A stretch of DNA of 64,000 nucleotides from Bradyrhizobium sp. WBAH42. GTDB taxonomy: Bacteria > Pseudomonadota > Alphaproteobacteria > Rhizobiales > Xanthobacteraceae. The stretch is from contig NZ_CP036533.1 in the NCBI RefSeq assembly GCF_024585265.1, positions 6,581,001 to 6,645,000 of the forward strand. The letters run 5' to 3'. Shown in pieces: positions 8,309 through 17,340 of the stretch (the first letter of the stretch is position 1; every line of letters starts with the position of its first letter). The notes under the pieces were generated by a model, which did not search any database, was not told where the DNA came from, and saw only the letters and a program-made list of their open reading frames with translations. A program made the position numbers and the translations under genes.

Positions 8309-10660
8309 TCACTCCGCCGCAAGCGGCTTTGTCGCCTCCGCCTTGAGCTCGGCCCGGGTCTTAGGCTTAGCCTTAATTCTCAGCTCCTCGAGATCCTGCC
8401 GGTCGCGCACGCTGTTGCGGAAAATCTGATCTTTTCCGGGCAGATATTGCGGGGGACAGAAGGCGTCGTTTGCCCCGTACCAGGCCGCCGCCTTCATGGT
8501 GAAGAAGGGGTCGACGAGATGGGGACGGCCGAGGGCAACGAGATCGGCCCGGCCGGCGGCCAGAATGGTGTTGGCCTGGTCCGCCGTGGTGATGTTGCCG
8601 ACGCACATCGTGGCGACCCGCGCCTCGTTGCGGACCTGGTCGGAGAAGGGCGTTTGGAACATGCGTCCGTAGACCGGCTGCGAATGGCGCACGGTCTGGC
8701 CGGTCGAGACGTCGACGAGATCGACGCCGGCCTCGGCAAAAGCGCGTGCGATGGCGACCGCATCATCGCCGGTGATGCCGCCGTCCGCCCAATCGGTCGC
8801 CGAGATGCGCACCGACATCGGCTTGTGCGACGGCCAGACCGCGCGTAAAGCCTCGAAGATCTCGAGCGGGAACCGCAGACGGTTGGCGAGCGAGCCGCCA
8901 TATTCGTCCGTCCGGGTGTTAATCAGAGGGGAGATAAAGCTCGCGAGCAGATAGCCGTGGGCGCTGTGCAATTCGAGCATGTCGAAGCCGCAGCGCTCGC
9001 CGCGCTCGGCCGCCGCGACGAAAGCGTCCCTCACCGCATTCATGCCGGCGCGGTCGAGCTCGCGCGGCACCTGGCTGTCGGGGAAATAGGGCAGCGGCGA
9101 TGCCGAAATGATCTCCCAGCCGCCCTCCTCCAAAGGACGGTCCATGCCGTCCCACATCAATTTGGTCGCGCCCTTGCGGCCGGCGTGGCCCAGTTGCAGG
9201 CAGATCTTTGCGGCCGAGTTGCCGTGGACGAAATCCACGATGCGACGCCAGGCGGCCTCCTGCTCGTCGTTCCACAGACCAGTGCAGCCGGGCGTGATCC
9301 GGGCCTCACGGCTAACGCAGGTCATCTCGGTGAAGATGAGGCCGGCGCCGCCGATCGCGCGCGAGCCGTAATGCACCAGGTGGAAATCAGTCGGCACACC
9401 TTCCTTCGCCGAGTACATGCACATCGGCGACATCACGGCGCGATTGGCAAGCTTCATCTCACGCAGGCGGAACGGCTGAAACAGCGGCACCATCGGCCGG
9501 TTGGTGTCGACATCGAAGCCGCTGCTGCGCACCTGCCTCGCAAACGACTTGTCGACCTCCGCCACGAAATCCGGCGCGCGGAGCTTGAGATTGTCATAGG
9601 TGATCGCCTTCGAGCGCGTCATCACGCCGAAGGCGAACTGAACCGGATCGAAATCCCAGAAGCGGTCGACATGCTCGAACCAGACCAGCGAAACGTCGGC
9701 GGCATGCTGCGTCTTCTCGACCTCCTCGCGGCGGCCGTGCTCATAGACCTCCAGGGCGGCCTTGATGCTGGGCGCCTTCTCCATGGCTTCGGCCAGCGCG
9801 ATGGCGTCTTCCATCGCGAGCTTGGTGCCTGAGCCGATGGAGAAATGTGCGCTCGCCTTGGCGTCGCCGAGCAGCACCATGTTGTCCTTGACCCAGCGCT
9901 TGCTGCGGATCATCGGGAAGTTGCGCCACATCGAGCGGTTCGTCAGCAGCTTGTGCCCATCGAGGAACCAGCCGAAGATGTCGGCCATCCGCGCGGCGGA
10001 TTGAGCCTCGTCGAGACCCGTCAGCCCGGCGCGTTCGAACGTTTCAGGGTCGGTCTCGAAAATCCAGGTCGAGTGCCCGGCCTCGTACTGATAGGCATGG
10101 GCGATGAACGGCCCCCACTCCGTCTCCTGGAAGATGAAGGTGAAGGCATCAAGCGGCCTGGTCGAACCCATCCAGGCGAACTTGTTGGCGCGCAGGTCGA
10201 CCTCCGGCTGGAAATGCTCGACGTATTTCTCGCGGAAACGGCTGTTGATGCCGTCGGCGAGCAGGATGAGATCGGCATCGGCGAAGCGCGTTTCGTTGTC
10301 GATATCGACCTCGAAGTGCAAGGTGACACCCAGCTCGCGTGCACGTTCCTGGAGGATCAGAAGCAGCTTCTGCCGCGAGCAGCCGCAGAAGCCGTTGCCG
10401 CCGACGCGGTGCACGGTGCCGCGGAAGTGCACGGCGATGTCATCCCAGTAAGCGAACTCCTGGGTGATGCGGCGATAACTCGGCAGATCGTGCTTCTCGA
10501 AATTGTCGAGCGTCGCATCCGAGAACACCACGCCGAAGCCGAAGGTGTCATCGGCCCGATTGCGCTCATAGACCGCAATGTCCGCGCCGGGACGCTGCTT
10601 CTTGAGCAGGATCGCAGCATAGAGACCCGCAGGTCCGCCACCGATGATCGCGACTTTCAT
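8309..10660 (-). CDS. Two-domain flavoprotein: aryl-CoA monooxygenase fused to Old Yellow Enzyme reductase (2-aminobenzoyl-CoA monooxygenase/reductase type)
   Basis: 783 residues. Residues 1 to about 375 form a p-hydroxybenzoate-hydroxylase-like FAD domain (GGGPAG near residue 7, a GD motif [16 protein letters not shown] later). From about residue 390 ([18 protein letters not shown]) an Old Yellow Enzyme FMN barrel runs nearly to the end. This architecture is that of 2-aminobenzoyl-CoA monooxygenase/reductase, which hydroxylates and then reduces the ring in one polypeptide; databases often label it bifunctional salicylyl-CoA 5-hydroxylase/oxidoreductase. An operator copy lies 35 bases upstream of the ATG. 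It is the diagnostic gene of the cluster. Length and both domains are complete. Confidence 0.9.
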   Translation of the reverse strand: MKVAIIGGGPAGLYAAILLKKQRPGADIAVYERNRADDTFGFGVVFSDATLDNFEKHDLPSYRRITQEFAYWDDIAVHFRGTVHRVGGNGFCGCSRQKLLLILQERARELGVTLHFEVDIDNETRFADADLILLADGINSRFREKYVEHFQPEVDLRANKFAWMGSTRPLDAFTFIFQETEWGPFIAHAYQYEAGHSTWIFETDPETFERAGLTGLDEAQSAARMADIFGWFLDGHKLLTNRSMWRNFPMIRSKRWVKDNMVLLGDAKASAHFSIGSGTKLAMEDAIALAEAMEKAPSIKAALEVYEHGRREEVEKTQHAADVSLVWFEHVDRFWDFDPVQFAFGVMTRSKAITYDNLKLRAPDFVAEVDKSFARQVRSSGFDVDTNRPMVPLFQPFRLREMKLANRAVMSPMCMYSAKEGVPTDFHLVHYGSRAIGGAGLIFTEMTCVSREARITPGCTGLWNDEQEAAWRRIVDFVHGNSAAKICLQLGHAGRKGATKLMWDGMDRPLEEGGWEIISASPLPYFPDSQVPRELDRAGMNAVRDAFVAAAERGERCGFDMLELHSAHGYLLASFISPLINTRTDEYGGSLANRLRFPLEIFEALRAVWPSHKPMSVRISATDWADGGITGDDAVAIARAFAEAGVDLVDVSTGQTVRHSQPVYGRMFQTPFSDQVRNEARVATMCVGNITTADQANTILAAGRADLVALGRPHLVDPFFTMKAAAWYGANDAFCPPQYLPGKDQIFRNSVRDRQDLEELRIKAKPKTRAELKAEATKPLAAE

Positions 10661-10694
10661 GGGAGCCTCGCCACTTCACCCGGCCATGAAAACT

Positions 10695-10710
10695 ATTTTA
10701 AGCCTAAAAT
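10695..10710. promoter_or_regulatory. Operator copy 4 (best inverted repeat)
   Basis: ATTTTAAGCCTAAAAT, arms ATTTTA/TAAAAT around AGCC. It lies 35 bases upstream of the monooxygenase/OYE gene and after the end of the crotonase gene, so this gene appears to have its own promoter. Confidence 0.8.
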
Positions 10711-10762
10711 AATTTCCCGCAAGTCCCCCTCGCTGGATTTGCTGCAGATAATTGCGACCGGC

Positions 10763-11599
10763 TCAGTCGCCCCTGAATACCGGCTTGACCTTGTTGGCGA
10801 AAGCCTCGAAGGCACGCTCGAAATCCGCGGTGGTCATGCACAGCGCTTGGGCGATGGCCTCCGCCTCGATCGCCTCCTCCACCGACATCGCCCATTCCAT
10901 CGCCAGCATCCGCTTGGTCATGGTGTTGGCGAAGGTCGGGCCTTCCGCGACCTGCCTGGCCAGAACCTGCGCCTGGGGCAGCACCTGCTCCGCGGTGACG
11001 ATGCGGCTGAAGAAGCCCCAGCGCTCGCCCTCTTCCGCCGTCATGAACCGGCCGGTGTAGAGCAGCTCGGAGGCGCGGGACTGCCCGATGATCCGCGGCA
11101 GGATGGCGCAAGCGCCCATGTCGCAACCGGCCAGCCCCACCTTGTTGAACAGGAACGCCACCTTCGCCCCGCTCGCCGCAAGGCGCATGTCCGACGCCAT
11201 GGCGATGATCGCCCCGGCGCCGGCGCAGATGCCCTCGACCGCCGCCACGATCGGCTGCGGACACGCCCGCATCGCCTTGACGAGATCGCCGGTCATACGC
11301 GTGAAGGCGGTCAGCCCCTTGGTGTCCATCTTCACCAGCGGGCCGATGATCTCGAACACGTCGCCGCCGGACGAGAAATTGCCGCCGGCACCCGTGACGA
11401 CGATGGACTTGACCGCGTCGTCGAAGGCGCAGGCGCGGAAGAAATCGGTCAGTTCCCGATAGCTCTCGAACGTCAGCGGATTCTTTCGTTCGGGGCGATT
11501 GAGCGTGACCGTCGCAACGCCGTCAACCACGGCGAGCAGGAAGTGCTGCGGCGAGTAATCCGCAAGCGGCACGGTGACGGGATTGGCTGGTCTGCTCAT
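10763..11599 (-). CDS. Enoyl-CoA hydratase/isomerase (crotonase) family protein
   Basis: 278 residues with the crotonase fold: the first oxyanion segment [11 protein letters not shown] is at about 70-80 and the second ([10 protein letters not shown]) at about 121-130. At the position of the second catalytic acid the text reads [15 protein letters not shown], unlike the classical hydratase motif. It could therefore be a ring-opening hydrolase or hydratase acting on the alicyclic CoA ester from the upstream steps, as crotonase members do in other aryl-CoA pathways. It follows the SDR gene by 42 bases on the same strand and is likely co-transcribed. Confidence 0.87.
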   Translation of the reverse strand: MSRPANPVTVPLADYSPQHFLLAVVDGVATVTLNRPERKNPLTFESYRELTDFFRACAFDDAVKSIVVTGAGGNFSSGGDVFEIIGPLVKMDTKGLTAFTRMTGDLVKAMRACPQPIVAAVEGICAGAGAIIAMASDMRLAASGAKVAFLFNKVGLAGCDMGACAILPRIIGQSRASELLYTGRFMTAEEGERWGFFSRIVTAEQVLPQAQVLARQVAEGPTFANTMTKRMLAMEWAMSVEEAIEAEAIAQALCMTTADFERAFEAFANKVKPVFRGD

Positions 11600-11641
11600 G
11601 GGATCTCCTTGGCTTTTATGTTCCGGCCCTGCTTCGCCACG

Positions 11642-12403
11642 CTAGATTTCACCGCCGGCAACGGCGATCGCCTGCCCGGTGATCGCACCGGCGCCCTCGC
11701 CGCAGAGCCAGAGCACCGCGTCAGCCACCTCCTGCGGTGTGATGAGTCTTCCTTGCGGATTGTGTTTCGAGAGCTCGGCGATCGCCTGCTCGCGGGTTCG
11801 GCCGGTCTTCTTCATGATATTGTCGATACTGCCGGCGACCAGATCGGTGTCCGTAAAGCCGGGACACACCGCATTCACGGTGACGCTGCTACCAGCCATC
11901 TCGAGGGCGAGCGAACGCACCAGGCCGACAACCGCGTGCTTGGCCGCCGCATACGCGCTGACATAGGCGTAGCCCTTGAGGCCGGCCGTGGACGCCACCG
12001 CGACGATGCGACCGTAGGGACGATCCTTCATGCCCGGCAGCACGGCCTGGATGGCATGTACGACGCCCATGAAATTGACATCCATCATCCGGCTGAAGAG
12101 CGCGCCGTCCGATTTCGCGAACGGCGCCGATTCAGCGCTGCCCGCATTGGCAACCAGGATGTCGATCGGCTTGCGCGCACTTGCCCCGGCGATCGCGGCT
12201 TTCAGTGATGCTTCGTTCGCGACATCAGCGACAGCCGCAAAGTGCGCGGCACCTGCATTGACCGCCTCGTCGAGAACCGCCGCGTTCCGGCCAAGCACCG
12301 TTACGGTCGCACCAGCGCCGACGAGAGAGGAAGCGATCGCTCGGCCGATGCCGCGCCCGCCACCGGTGACCAGCGCGTGCGGCGAATGCGGCAATCCGGA
12401 CAT
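11642..12403 (-). CDS. Short-chain dehydrogenase/reductase, probable hydroxyacyl-CoA dehydrogenase
   Basis: 253 residues, classical SDR. The cofactor motif TGGGRGIG is at 13-20, NAG at 86-88, and the catalytic triad is S138, Y151 and K155 (YAAAK). It would oxidise the hydroxyl formed after hydration of the ring-derived CoA ester, or reduce the corresponding ketone. It is first in the minus-strand SDR-crotonase pair; operator copy 5 is 41 bases upstream of the ATG. The divergent neighbour starts the plus-strand operon. Confidence 0.88.
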   Translation of the reverse strand: MSGLPHSPHALVTGGGRGIGRAIASSLVGAGATVTVLGRNAAVLDEAVNAGAAHFAAVADVANEASLKAAIAGASARKPIDILVANAGSAESAPFAKSDGALFSRMMDVNFMGVVHAIQAVLPGMKDRPYGRIVAVASTAGLKGYAYVSAYAAAKHAVVGLVRSLALEMAGSSVTVNAVCPGFTDTDLVAGSIDNIMKKTGRTREQAIAELSKHNPQGRLITPQEVADAVLWLCGEGAGAITGQAIAVAGGEI

Positions 12404-12443
12404 GCGCTGGCTCCCTCAGATCTCGTGATCGTGCTTCCGATAT

Positions 12444-12459
12444 ATTTTAACCTTCAAGT
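12444..12459. promoter_or_regulatory. Operator copy 5 (MarR-type inverted repeat)
   Basis: ATTTTAACCTTCAAGT, 41 bases upstream of the SDR gene. It is less symmetrical than copies 1 and 4 but has the same position relative to its gene. Confidence 0.6.
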
Positions 12460-12521
12460 TTTTGCAACGAAAGCGGCGCGTGGCCGGCGAATGCCGCCGC
12501 ATGAGAGACGGCCCGAAAATT

Positions 12522-12537
12522 GCTTTAAGTATAAAAT
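12522..12537. promoter_or_regulatory. Operator copy 6 (MarR-type inverted repeat)
   Basis: GCTTTAAGTATAAAAT, 60 bases upstream of the GTG start of the plus-strand catabolic operon. It falls inside the longer reading frame that begins at 12462, which supports the shorter gene model. Confidence 0.6.
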
Positions 12538-12596
12538 TATCGCTTCCCATCCCTGAAAGGCCTGTTAGCATCGAAGTGCCAGCAGAAGGATGTCGC

Positions 12597-13412
12597 GTGT
12601 CACAGCCTGTGCCAATGATAACAAAGGATGGACGCTTCGCCTACGAAGCCGCGGGCGATCCTGGCGCGATACCGCTGATCTTCCTGCACGGCATCGGCGG
12701 CGCGGCGCGAGCCTGGCGGCGGCAGCTTGCCACATTCGGCGGCCGCTTCCGCGCGATCGCATGGGACATGCCCGGTTATGGCGGATCGACGCCGCTTGCG
12801 AGCGTCAGTATCGCTGCCCTGGCGGAGGCGCTGCAGCAATTCATCGAGCAACTCGGCGTCAGCAGGCCTGTTCTGGTCGGCCATTCCATCGGCGGCATGA
12901 TCGTTCAGAAGTGGCTGGTTCAGTCCCCCAAACTGGCACGCGCGGTCGTGCTGGCGCAGACCAGCCCTGCGTTCGGCAAGGCGGACGGCGACTGGCAGAA
13001 ATCGTTTATCGCAGCGCGGCTGGGACCGCTCGATCGCGGAGAGACGATGAAGTCGCTGGCGCCTTCGCTGGTGAGGGAGCTTGTCGGCGACGATCCCGAT
13101 CCGAACGGGATGGAGGTTGCCCGCGAATGCATGGGGAGCGTGCCCGAAGCGAGCTATCGCGCCATGATGCTGGCCCTGATCGGCTTCGATCAGCGCAGCA
13201 CGCTCGGAGACATTTCCGTCCCGACACTGCTGCTGTCGGGCTCCAAGGACAATAACGCGCCGGCGCCGATGATGGCAAAGACGGCGACCTTTATTCCAGG
13301 GGCTGAATATGTCGAGCTCGCCGGCGTGGGCCATCTCGCCAATCTCGAACGCCCCGACGCCTTCGACGAAGCTCTCGGCCGGTTCCTGAACTCTCTCGCG
13401 ACCAAGGCGTAA
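12597..13412 (+). CDS. Alpha/beta hydrolase
   Basis: 271 residues from a GTG start chosen because AGAAGGA lies 6 bases upstream and an operator copy occupies the region before it. The nucleophile elbow is GHSIGG, the acid lies in SGSKDN and the histidine in GVGHLAN, so the triad is complete. It may hydrolyse a CoA thioester or a ring-cleavage diketone in the aromatic pathway. It is the first gene of a tight plus-strand operon (gaps of 12, 2, -4 and 3 bases) running to 18333. Confidence 0.87.
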   Translation: MSQPVPMITKDGRFAYEAAGDPGAIPLIFLHGIGGAARAWRRQLATFGGRFRAIAWDMPGYGGSTPLASVSIAALAEALQQFIEQLGVSRPVLVGHSIGGMIVQKWLVQSPKLARAVVLAQTSPAFGKADGDWQKSFIAARLGPLDRGETMKSLAPSLVRELVGDDPDPNGMEVARECMGSVPEASYRAMMLALIGFDQRSTLGDISVPTLLLSGSKDNNAPAPMMAKTATFIPGAEYVELAGVGHLANLERPDAFDEALGRFLNSLATKA

Positions 13413-13424
13413 GGTGACCGCGCG

Positions 13425-14714
13425 ATGACCATGCAAGTCAGCAAGACAATCGGGACGACCAACAAGGTCGCGCTGGATGCGCCGATCTTCGATCCCGCTG
13501 CATTCCGCTTGAACGACGAGCAGGCCGGCATCATCACCCGCGCGAGGGAGATCGGCCAGACCGTGTTTGCCGGTCGCGCCGCCACTTACGATCGCGAGGC
13601 GACCTTCCCAAAGGAAAATTACCGCGATTTGCATCGCGTCGGCCTGCTCGGCATCGCCGTGCCCAAGAAGCACGGCGGCCTCGGCGCCAATTACCAGACC
13701 TATGCCATGGCGGCAGCCGAGATCGGCCGTTATTGCGGCGCCACCGCGCTGACCTGGAACATGCATGTCTGCTCGACCCTGTGGTCGGGTCCCCTCGCCG
13801 ACGATCTCGACATGGATGCGGAGACCCGTGCGGAGCATGAGCGACGGCGCGCGGTCCACTACAAGCGCATCGTCGAGGATGGTGCGATCTATTCGCAGCC
13901 CTTCTCCGAAGGTGGAGCTGCCGCTGCGGGCGGCGTTGCTTTTGGCACTGAAGCGAGGCCGGTCGCAGGCGGTTGGATCGTCAACGGAAAGAAGATCTTT
14001 GCCTCGCTCTCGGGCCACGCCGATTATTACGGCGTGCTTTGCACCGAGATCGAGGAAGGTGAGAAGGCCTCGCGCCGCAACACGCTCTACCTCGCGATAT
14101 CAGCCAAATCAGAAGGCGTCTCCGTCGTCGGCGACTGGGATCCGCTCGGCATGCGCGGCACGGTTTCGCGGACCCTGCTGTTCAAGGACGTGTTCGTGCC
14201 GGAAGATTCAGCGCTGATGCCGCGCGGCGTCTATTTCCAGGCCGCAATGCGCTGGCCGCACATGTTCCTGACGCTGTCGCCGACCTATATGGGCCTGGCG
14301 CAAGCCGCTTACGACTTTACCGTGCGTTACTTGCGCGGCGAAGTCCCGGGCATGCCGCCGGTGAAGCGGCGGATGTACCCGACCAAGCAGATCGCGGTGG
14401 CGCAGATGCAGATCAAGCTGGAGCAGATCAAGGCAATCTGGTTCCAGGCCGTGACCGAGGCGCGCGCCAATCCGACCAAGGAGCAGGTGCTGCGCGCCTA
14501 TGCCGCGCAATATTCGGTAATGGAGGGCGCCAATGAGCTCGCCGCGCTCGCGATCCGCACCTGCGGCGGTCAGGCCATGCTTCGCTCGCTGCCGCTGGAG
14601 CGGATCTATCGGGACAGCCGCTGCGGCTCGTTGATGCTGCCCTGGACCGCCGAGCTCTGCCTCGACCGGATCGGGCGCGAAGCGCTGTACGAGGCCGGTG
14701 AAACGGACGACTGA
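13425..14714 (+). CDS. Acyl-CoA dehydrogenase family flavoprotein
   Basis: 429 residues with the N-terminal helical, middle beta (WIVNGKKIFAS) and C-terminal helical domains of the family. These FAD enzymes form alpha,beta double bonds in CoA esters, here probably on the cyclohexane or dicarboxyl-CoA product of ring reduction. It is the second gene of the 12597-18333 operon and lies 12 bases after the hydrolase. The catalytic base cannot be assigned with confidence by eye, and electron-transfer partners are not encoded nearby. Confidence 0.85.
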   Translation: MTMQVSKTIGTTNKVALDAPIFDPAAFRLNDEQAGIITRAREIGQTVFAGRAATYDREATFPKENYRDLHRVGLLGIAVPKKHGGLGANYQTYAMAAAEIGRYCGATALTWNMHVCSTLWSGPLADDLDMDAETRAEHERRRAVHYKRIVEDGAIYSQPFSEGGAAAAGGVAFGTEARPVAGGWIVNGKKIFASLSGHADYYGVLCTEIEEGEKASRRNTLYLAISAKSEGVSVVGDWDPLGMRGTVSRTLLFKDVFVPEDSALMPRGVYFQAAMRWPHMFLTLSPTYMGLAQAAYDFTVRYLRGEVPGMPPVKRRMYPTKQIAVAQMQIKLEQIKAIWFQAVTEARANPTKEQVLRAYAAQYSVMEGANELAALAIRTCGGQAMLRSLPLERIYRDSRCGSLMLPWTAELCLDRIGREALYEAGETDD

Positions 14715-14716
14715 CC

Positions 14717-16252
14717 GTGGACCTCTGTAGCCTGATCGACCGCAACGCGGCGTTCGCGCCAGACAAGACGGCCATCGCCTTCGAAGGCAAGCGGCTGAGT
14801 TACGCGGCATTCGCCGCACGGATCGAACGGACCGCGACGGCCTTGAAGCGGGAGCTCGGCATCGGCCGAGGCGATCGCGTCGCGATTCTAAGTCTGAACC
14901 GGCCGGAATATCTGGTTCTGCTCTACGCCTGTGCGCGGCTCGGCGCGATCCTGGTGCCGCTGAACTGGCGGCTGGCCGTCGCCGAGCAGCTATTCATTCT
15001 CGGAGATGCCGGCGCCAAGGTCCTGGTGCTCGAGCAGGCGTTTTCCGGAGTGCTTGCCGAGCTGGGGCAGACCGCGGTGGGCACATCCGTCGTCGGCCTC
15101 GATTTCACGCCGCCCCGCGGCACGACCTTCGAAGATTTGCTGGCCCGCGGTGACGGCACGAGCCGAAATCCGCACACCGACCTCTCCTGCCCGCTGCTCA
15201 TCGTCTACACGTCAGGCACGACGGGACGGCCAAAGGGCGCGGTGCTGCGTCAGGAGGCGCTGTTCTGGAACGGCGTCATGAGCCAGCACATGCACAACAT
15301 GACATCCGACGATCACGTCCTGACCGTGCTGCCGTTCTTCCACGTCGGAGGCCTCAACATCCAGACCACGCCCGCGCTCCAATTGGGCGCGACGGTCACG
15401 GTGCATGCGCGCTTCACGCCGGACGCCGCACTCGCGGCCATCGGAGGAGAACGGCCGACACTCACGGTGATGGTTCCTGCGATCCTCCAGGCGGTAAGCG
15501 AGCATCCTGCCTGGGCGACGGCTGATCTTTCCTCACTCAGGGCCGTTGCCACGGGCTCAACCATCGTGCCGCCGCACCTGATCGAGCGCTTCGTCGCGCG
15601 CGATGTCCCGGTGCTTCAGGTCTATGGCTCGACCGAAACCTGCCCGATCGCCGTCTACACGCGGCTTGGCGGCGATCTTTTGCGCGAGGGATCGACCGGC
15701 CTTGCCGGCCTGTGCTGCGAGGCAAAGGTGATCGACCAGGTCGGCAACGAGCTTCCCGCGGGCACGCCGGGCGAGATCGCGGTGCGTGGTCCCAACGTAT
15801 TCTTCGAATATTGGGGCAACGAGGCCGCGACGCGCGAGGCGCTGCACGACGGCTGGTATCGCACCGGCGATATCGGCCTATGCGACGCCGACGGCTACTT
15901 CTGGGTCCGCGACCGGAAGAAGAACATGATCATTTCGGGCGGAGAAAACATCTACCCGGCCGAGATCGAGCGCGTCCTGCTCGAACACCCCGATGTCAGC
16001 GAATGCGCCGTGATCGGCCGGCCGGACCCGCGCTGGGACGAGGTGCCGATCGCCTATGTCATTGCGAGACCCGGCTGCCGGCTCGAAGCGGACGAATTGA
16101 AGACACATCTTCAGGCGCAGCTCGCACGCTACAAGGTTCCGCGCGAGATCGTCTTCGTCACCGACCTGCCGCGCACGGCGCTGGGCAAGGTCCAGCATTT
16201 CCTTCTGAAGCAGCTTGATACGCAATCGCGCGCCCAAGGAGAAACGTCTTGA
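14717..16252 (+). CDS. AMP-dependent acyl-/aryl-CoA synthetase
   Basis: 511 residues, class I adenylate-forming ligase. The P-loop TSGTTGRPKG is at 165-174, and the hinge DGWYRTGDIG and lid segment PRTALGKVQHF are present. GTG start, two bases after the previous stop. It resembles long-chain or malonyl-type ligases rather than the benzoate-CoA ligase at 2651, so the cluster has two different activation enzymes; this one may activate a downstream or alternative acid. The gene ends in a TTGA overlap with the next start. Confidence 0.87.
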   Translation: MDLCSLIDRNAAFAPDKTAIAFEGKRLSYAAFAARIERTATALKRELGIGRGDRVAILSLNRPEYLVLLYACARLGAILVPLNWRLAVAEQLFILGDAGAKVLVLEQAFSGVLAELGQTAVGTSVVGLDFTPPRGTTFEDLLARGDGTSRNPHTDLSCPLLIVYTSGTTGRPKGAVLRQEALFWNGVMSQHMHNMTSDDHVLTVLPFFHVGGLNIQTTPALQLGATVTVHARFTPDAALAAIGGERPTLTVMVPAILQAVSEHPAWATADLSSLRAVATGSTIVPPHLIERFVARDVPVLQVYGSTETCPIAVYTRLGGDLLREGSTGLAGLCCEAKVIDQVGNELPAGTPGEIAVRGPNVFFEYWGNEAATREALHDGWYRTGDIGLCDADGYFWVRDRKKNMIISGGENIYPAEIERVLLEHPDVSECAVIGRPDPRWDEVPIAYVIARPGCRLEADELKTHLQAQLARYKVPREIVFVTDLPRTALGKVQHFLLKQLDTQSRAQGETS

Positions 16253-17337
16253 AGATCGCGGTTCTGGGTGGTGGAAACGGCTCTTTCGCGGCCGCGGGCG
16301 ATTTTGCGCTGTCGGGCCATGAGGTGCGGCTCTGGCGCCGCGATACCGATCAGGTCGCGGCGCATCGCGCCGCCGGCTCGCGCATCCTGGTCAAGGATCA
16401 CAACGGCCGCCACGACGTGAAGCTGGCGCTGGTCACGACCGACATGGCGGCCGCCGTCGACGGCACGGAGTTGATCCTGTGCCCGGCTCCTGCCTTCGCG
16501 CAAGCAGATATCGCTCGCCGGCTCGCGCCATATCTGCGGAACGGTCAGGTCATCTTTCTGCCACCGGCGACATTCGGCTCGATGATCTTCGCCCAGGCGG
16601 CGCGAGATGCCGGCAACCACGCCAAGGCCAGCTTTGCCGAAACGGGCACGCTTCCGTGGCTGACCCGCAAGCACGGACCGTTCGAGGTCGCAATCACCAT
16701 CCGCGCCAAGCGGCTCCCGGTCGGCGTGTTCCCGTTTGACCGGGCGCCCCACGCGCTCGAAGTGATCAGACGCGCTTTCCCAGACGCGATCGAGGCGTGC
16801 GGAGACGCGCTATCGGGCGCACTGATGAACGCAGGCCCGATTATTCATCCGCCATTGATCGTAATGAACGCAGGGCCGATCGAACATTTCGAGCGCTGGG
16901 ACATTCACAAGGAAGGCACGCAAGCCGCGATCCGCCGGGTTACCGACGCGCTCGACGCCGAACGCATCGCAGTGCGCGAGGCACTCGGCTACGGCGCGCC
17001 ACATTTTCCGCTCGCTCATCATTACGCGAAGGAAGGCGAGATCGGGATGTATGGCCGCGGCTCGCACGACCGACTGACCGATTCCGGTGATTGGCGCGAG
17101 CGGATCGTGCTGACCGAGCACCGCTACATGCGGGAGGATCTGCGGCTCGGGCTGTCTTTGCTGGTGTCTGTCGCCGGCCTCGCCGGCGTGGGTACGCCGC
17201 TAGCCAAAGCATTTCTCTCGATCGGCGGAGCGGTCTGCGGCGAAGATTTTGCGCGCGGTGGCCGAACGCTCCAGACGCTCGGGCTCGGCGATCTCAGCAA
17301 GACTGAATTGCAGACCCTACTCCGCAATGGATTCTGA
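16249..17337 (+). CDS. NAD/NADP octopine/nopaline dehydrogenase family protein
   Basis: 362 residues. The Rossmann motif GGGNGSFA (residues 7-14) is followed by a C-terminal helical domain with MNAGPIIHPP and a conserved HxxxE-like region of the octopine/nopaline dehydrogenase family. Classic members join an amino acid to a 2-oxo acid by reductive N-alkylation. The start is TTG overlapping the previous TGA (TTGA), with AAGGAG 7 bases upstream, so translation is coupled. Its presence between an acyl-CoA ligase and a hydroxyacyl-CoA dehydrogenase is unusual; it might reduce or oxidise a C-N bond in an amino-substituted intermediate. Function is unassigned. Confidence 0.83.
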   Translation: MKIAVLGGGNGSFAAAGDFALSGHEVRLWRRDTDQVAAHRAAGSRILVKDHNGRHDVKLALVTTDMAAAVDGTELILCPAPAFAQADIARRLAPYLRNGQVIFLPPATFGSMIFAQAARDAGNHAKASFAETGTLPWLTRKHGPFEVAITIRAKRLPVGVFPFDRAPHALEVIRRAFPDAIEACGDALSGALMNAGPIIHPPLIVMNAGPIEHFERWDIHKEGTQAAIRRVTDALDAERIAVREALGYGAPHFPLAHHYAKEGEIGMYGRGSHDRLTDSGDWRERIVLTEHRYMREDLRLGLSLLVSVAGLAGVGTPLAKAFLSIGGAVCGEDFARGGRTLQTLGLGDLSKTELQTLLRNGF

Positions 17338-17340
17338 TCG

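Noticed and set aside
9845..12208. 787-codon open frame on the plus strand
   Set aside because: Opposite strand of the monooxygenase/OYE, crotonase and SDR genes, all of which have intact motifs; a GC-rich shadow.
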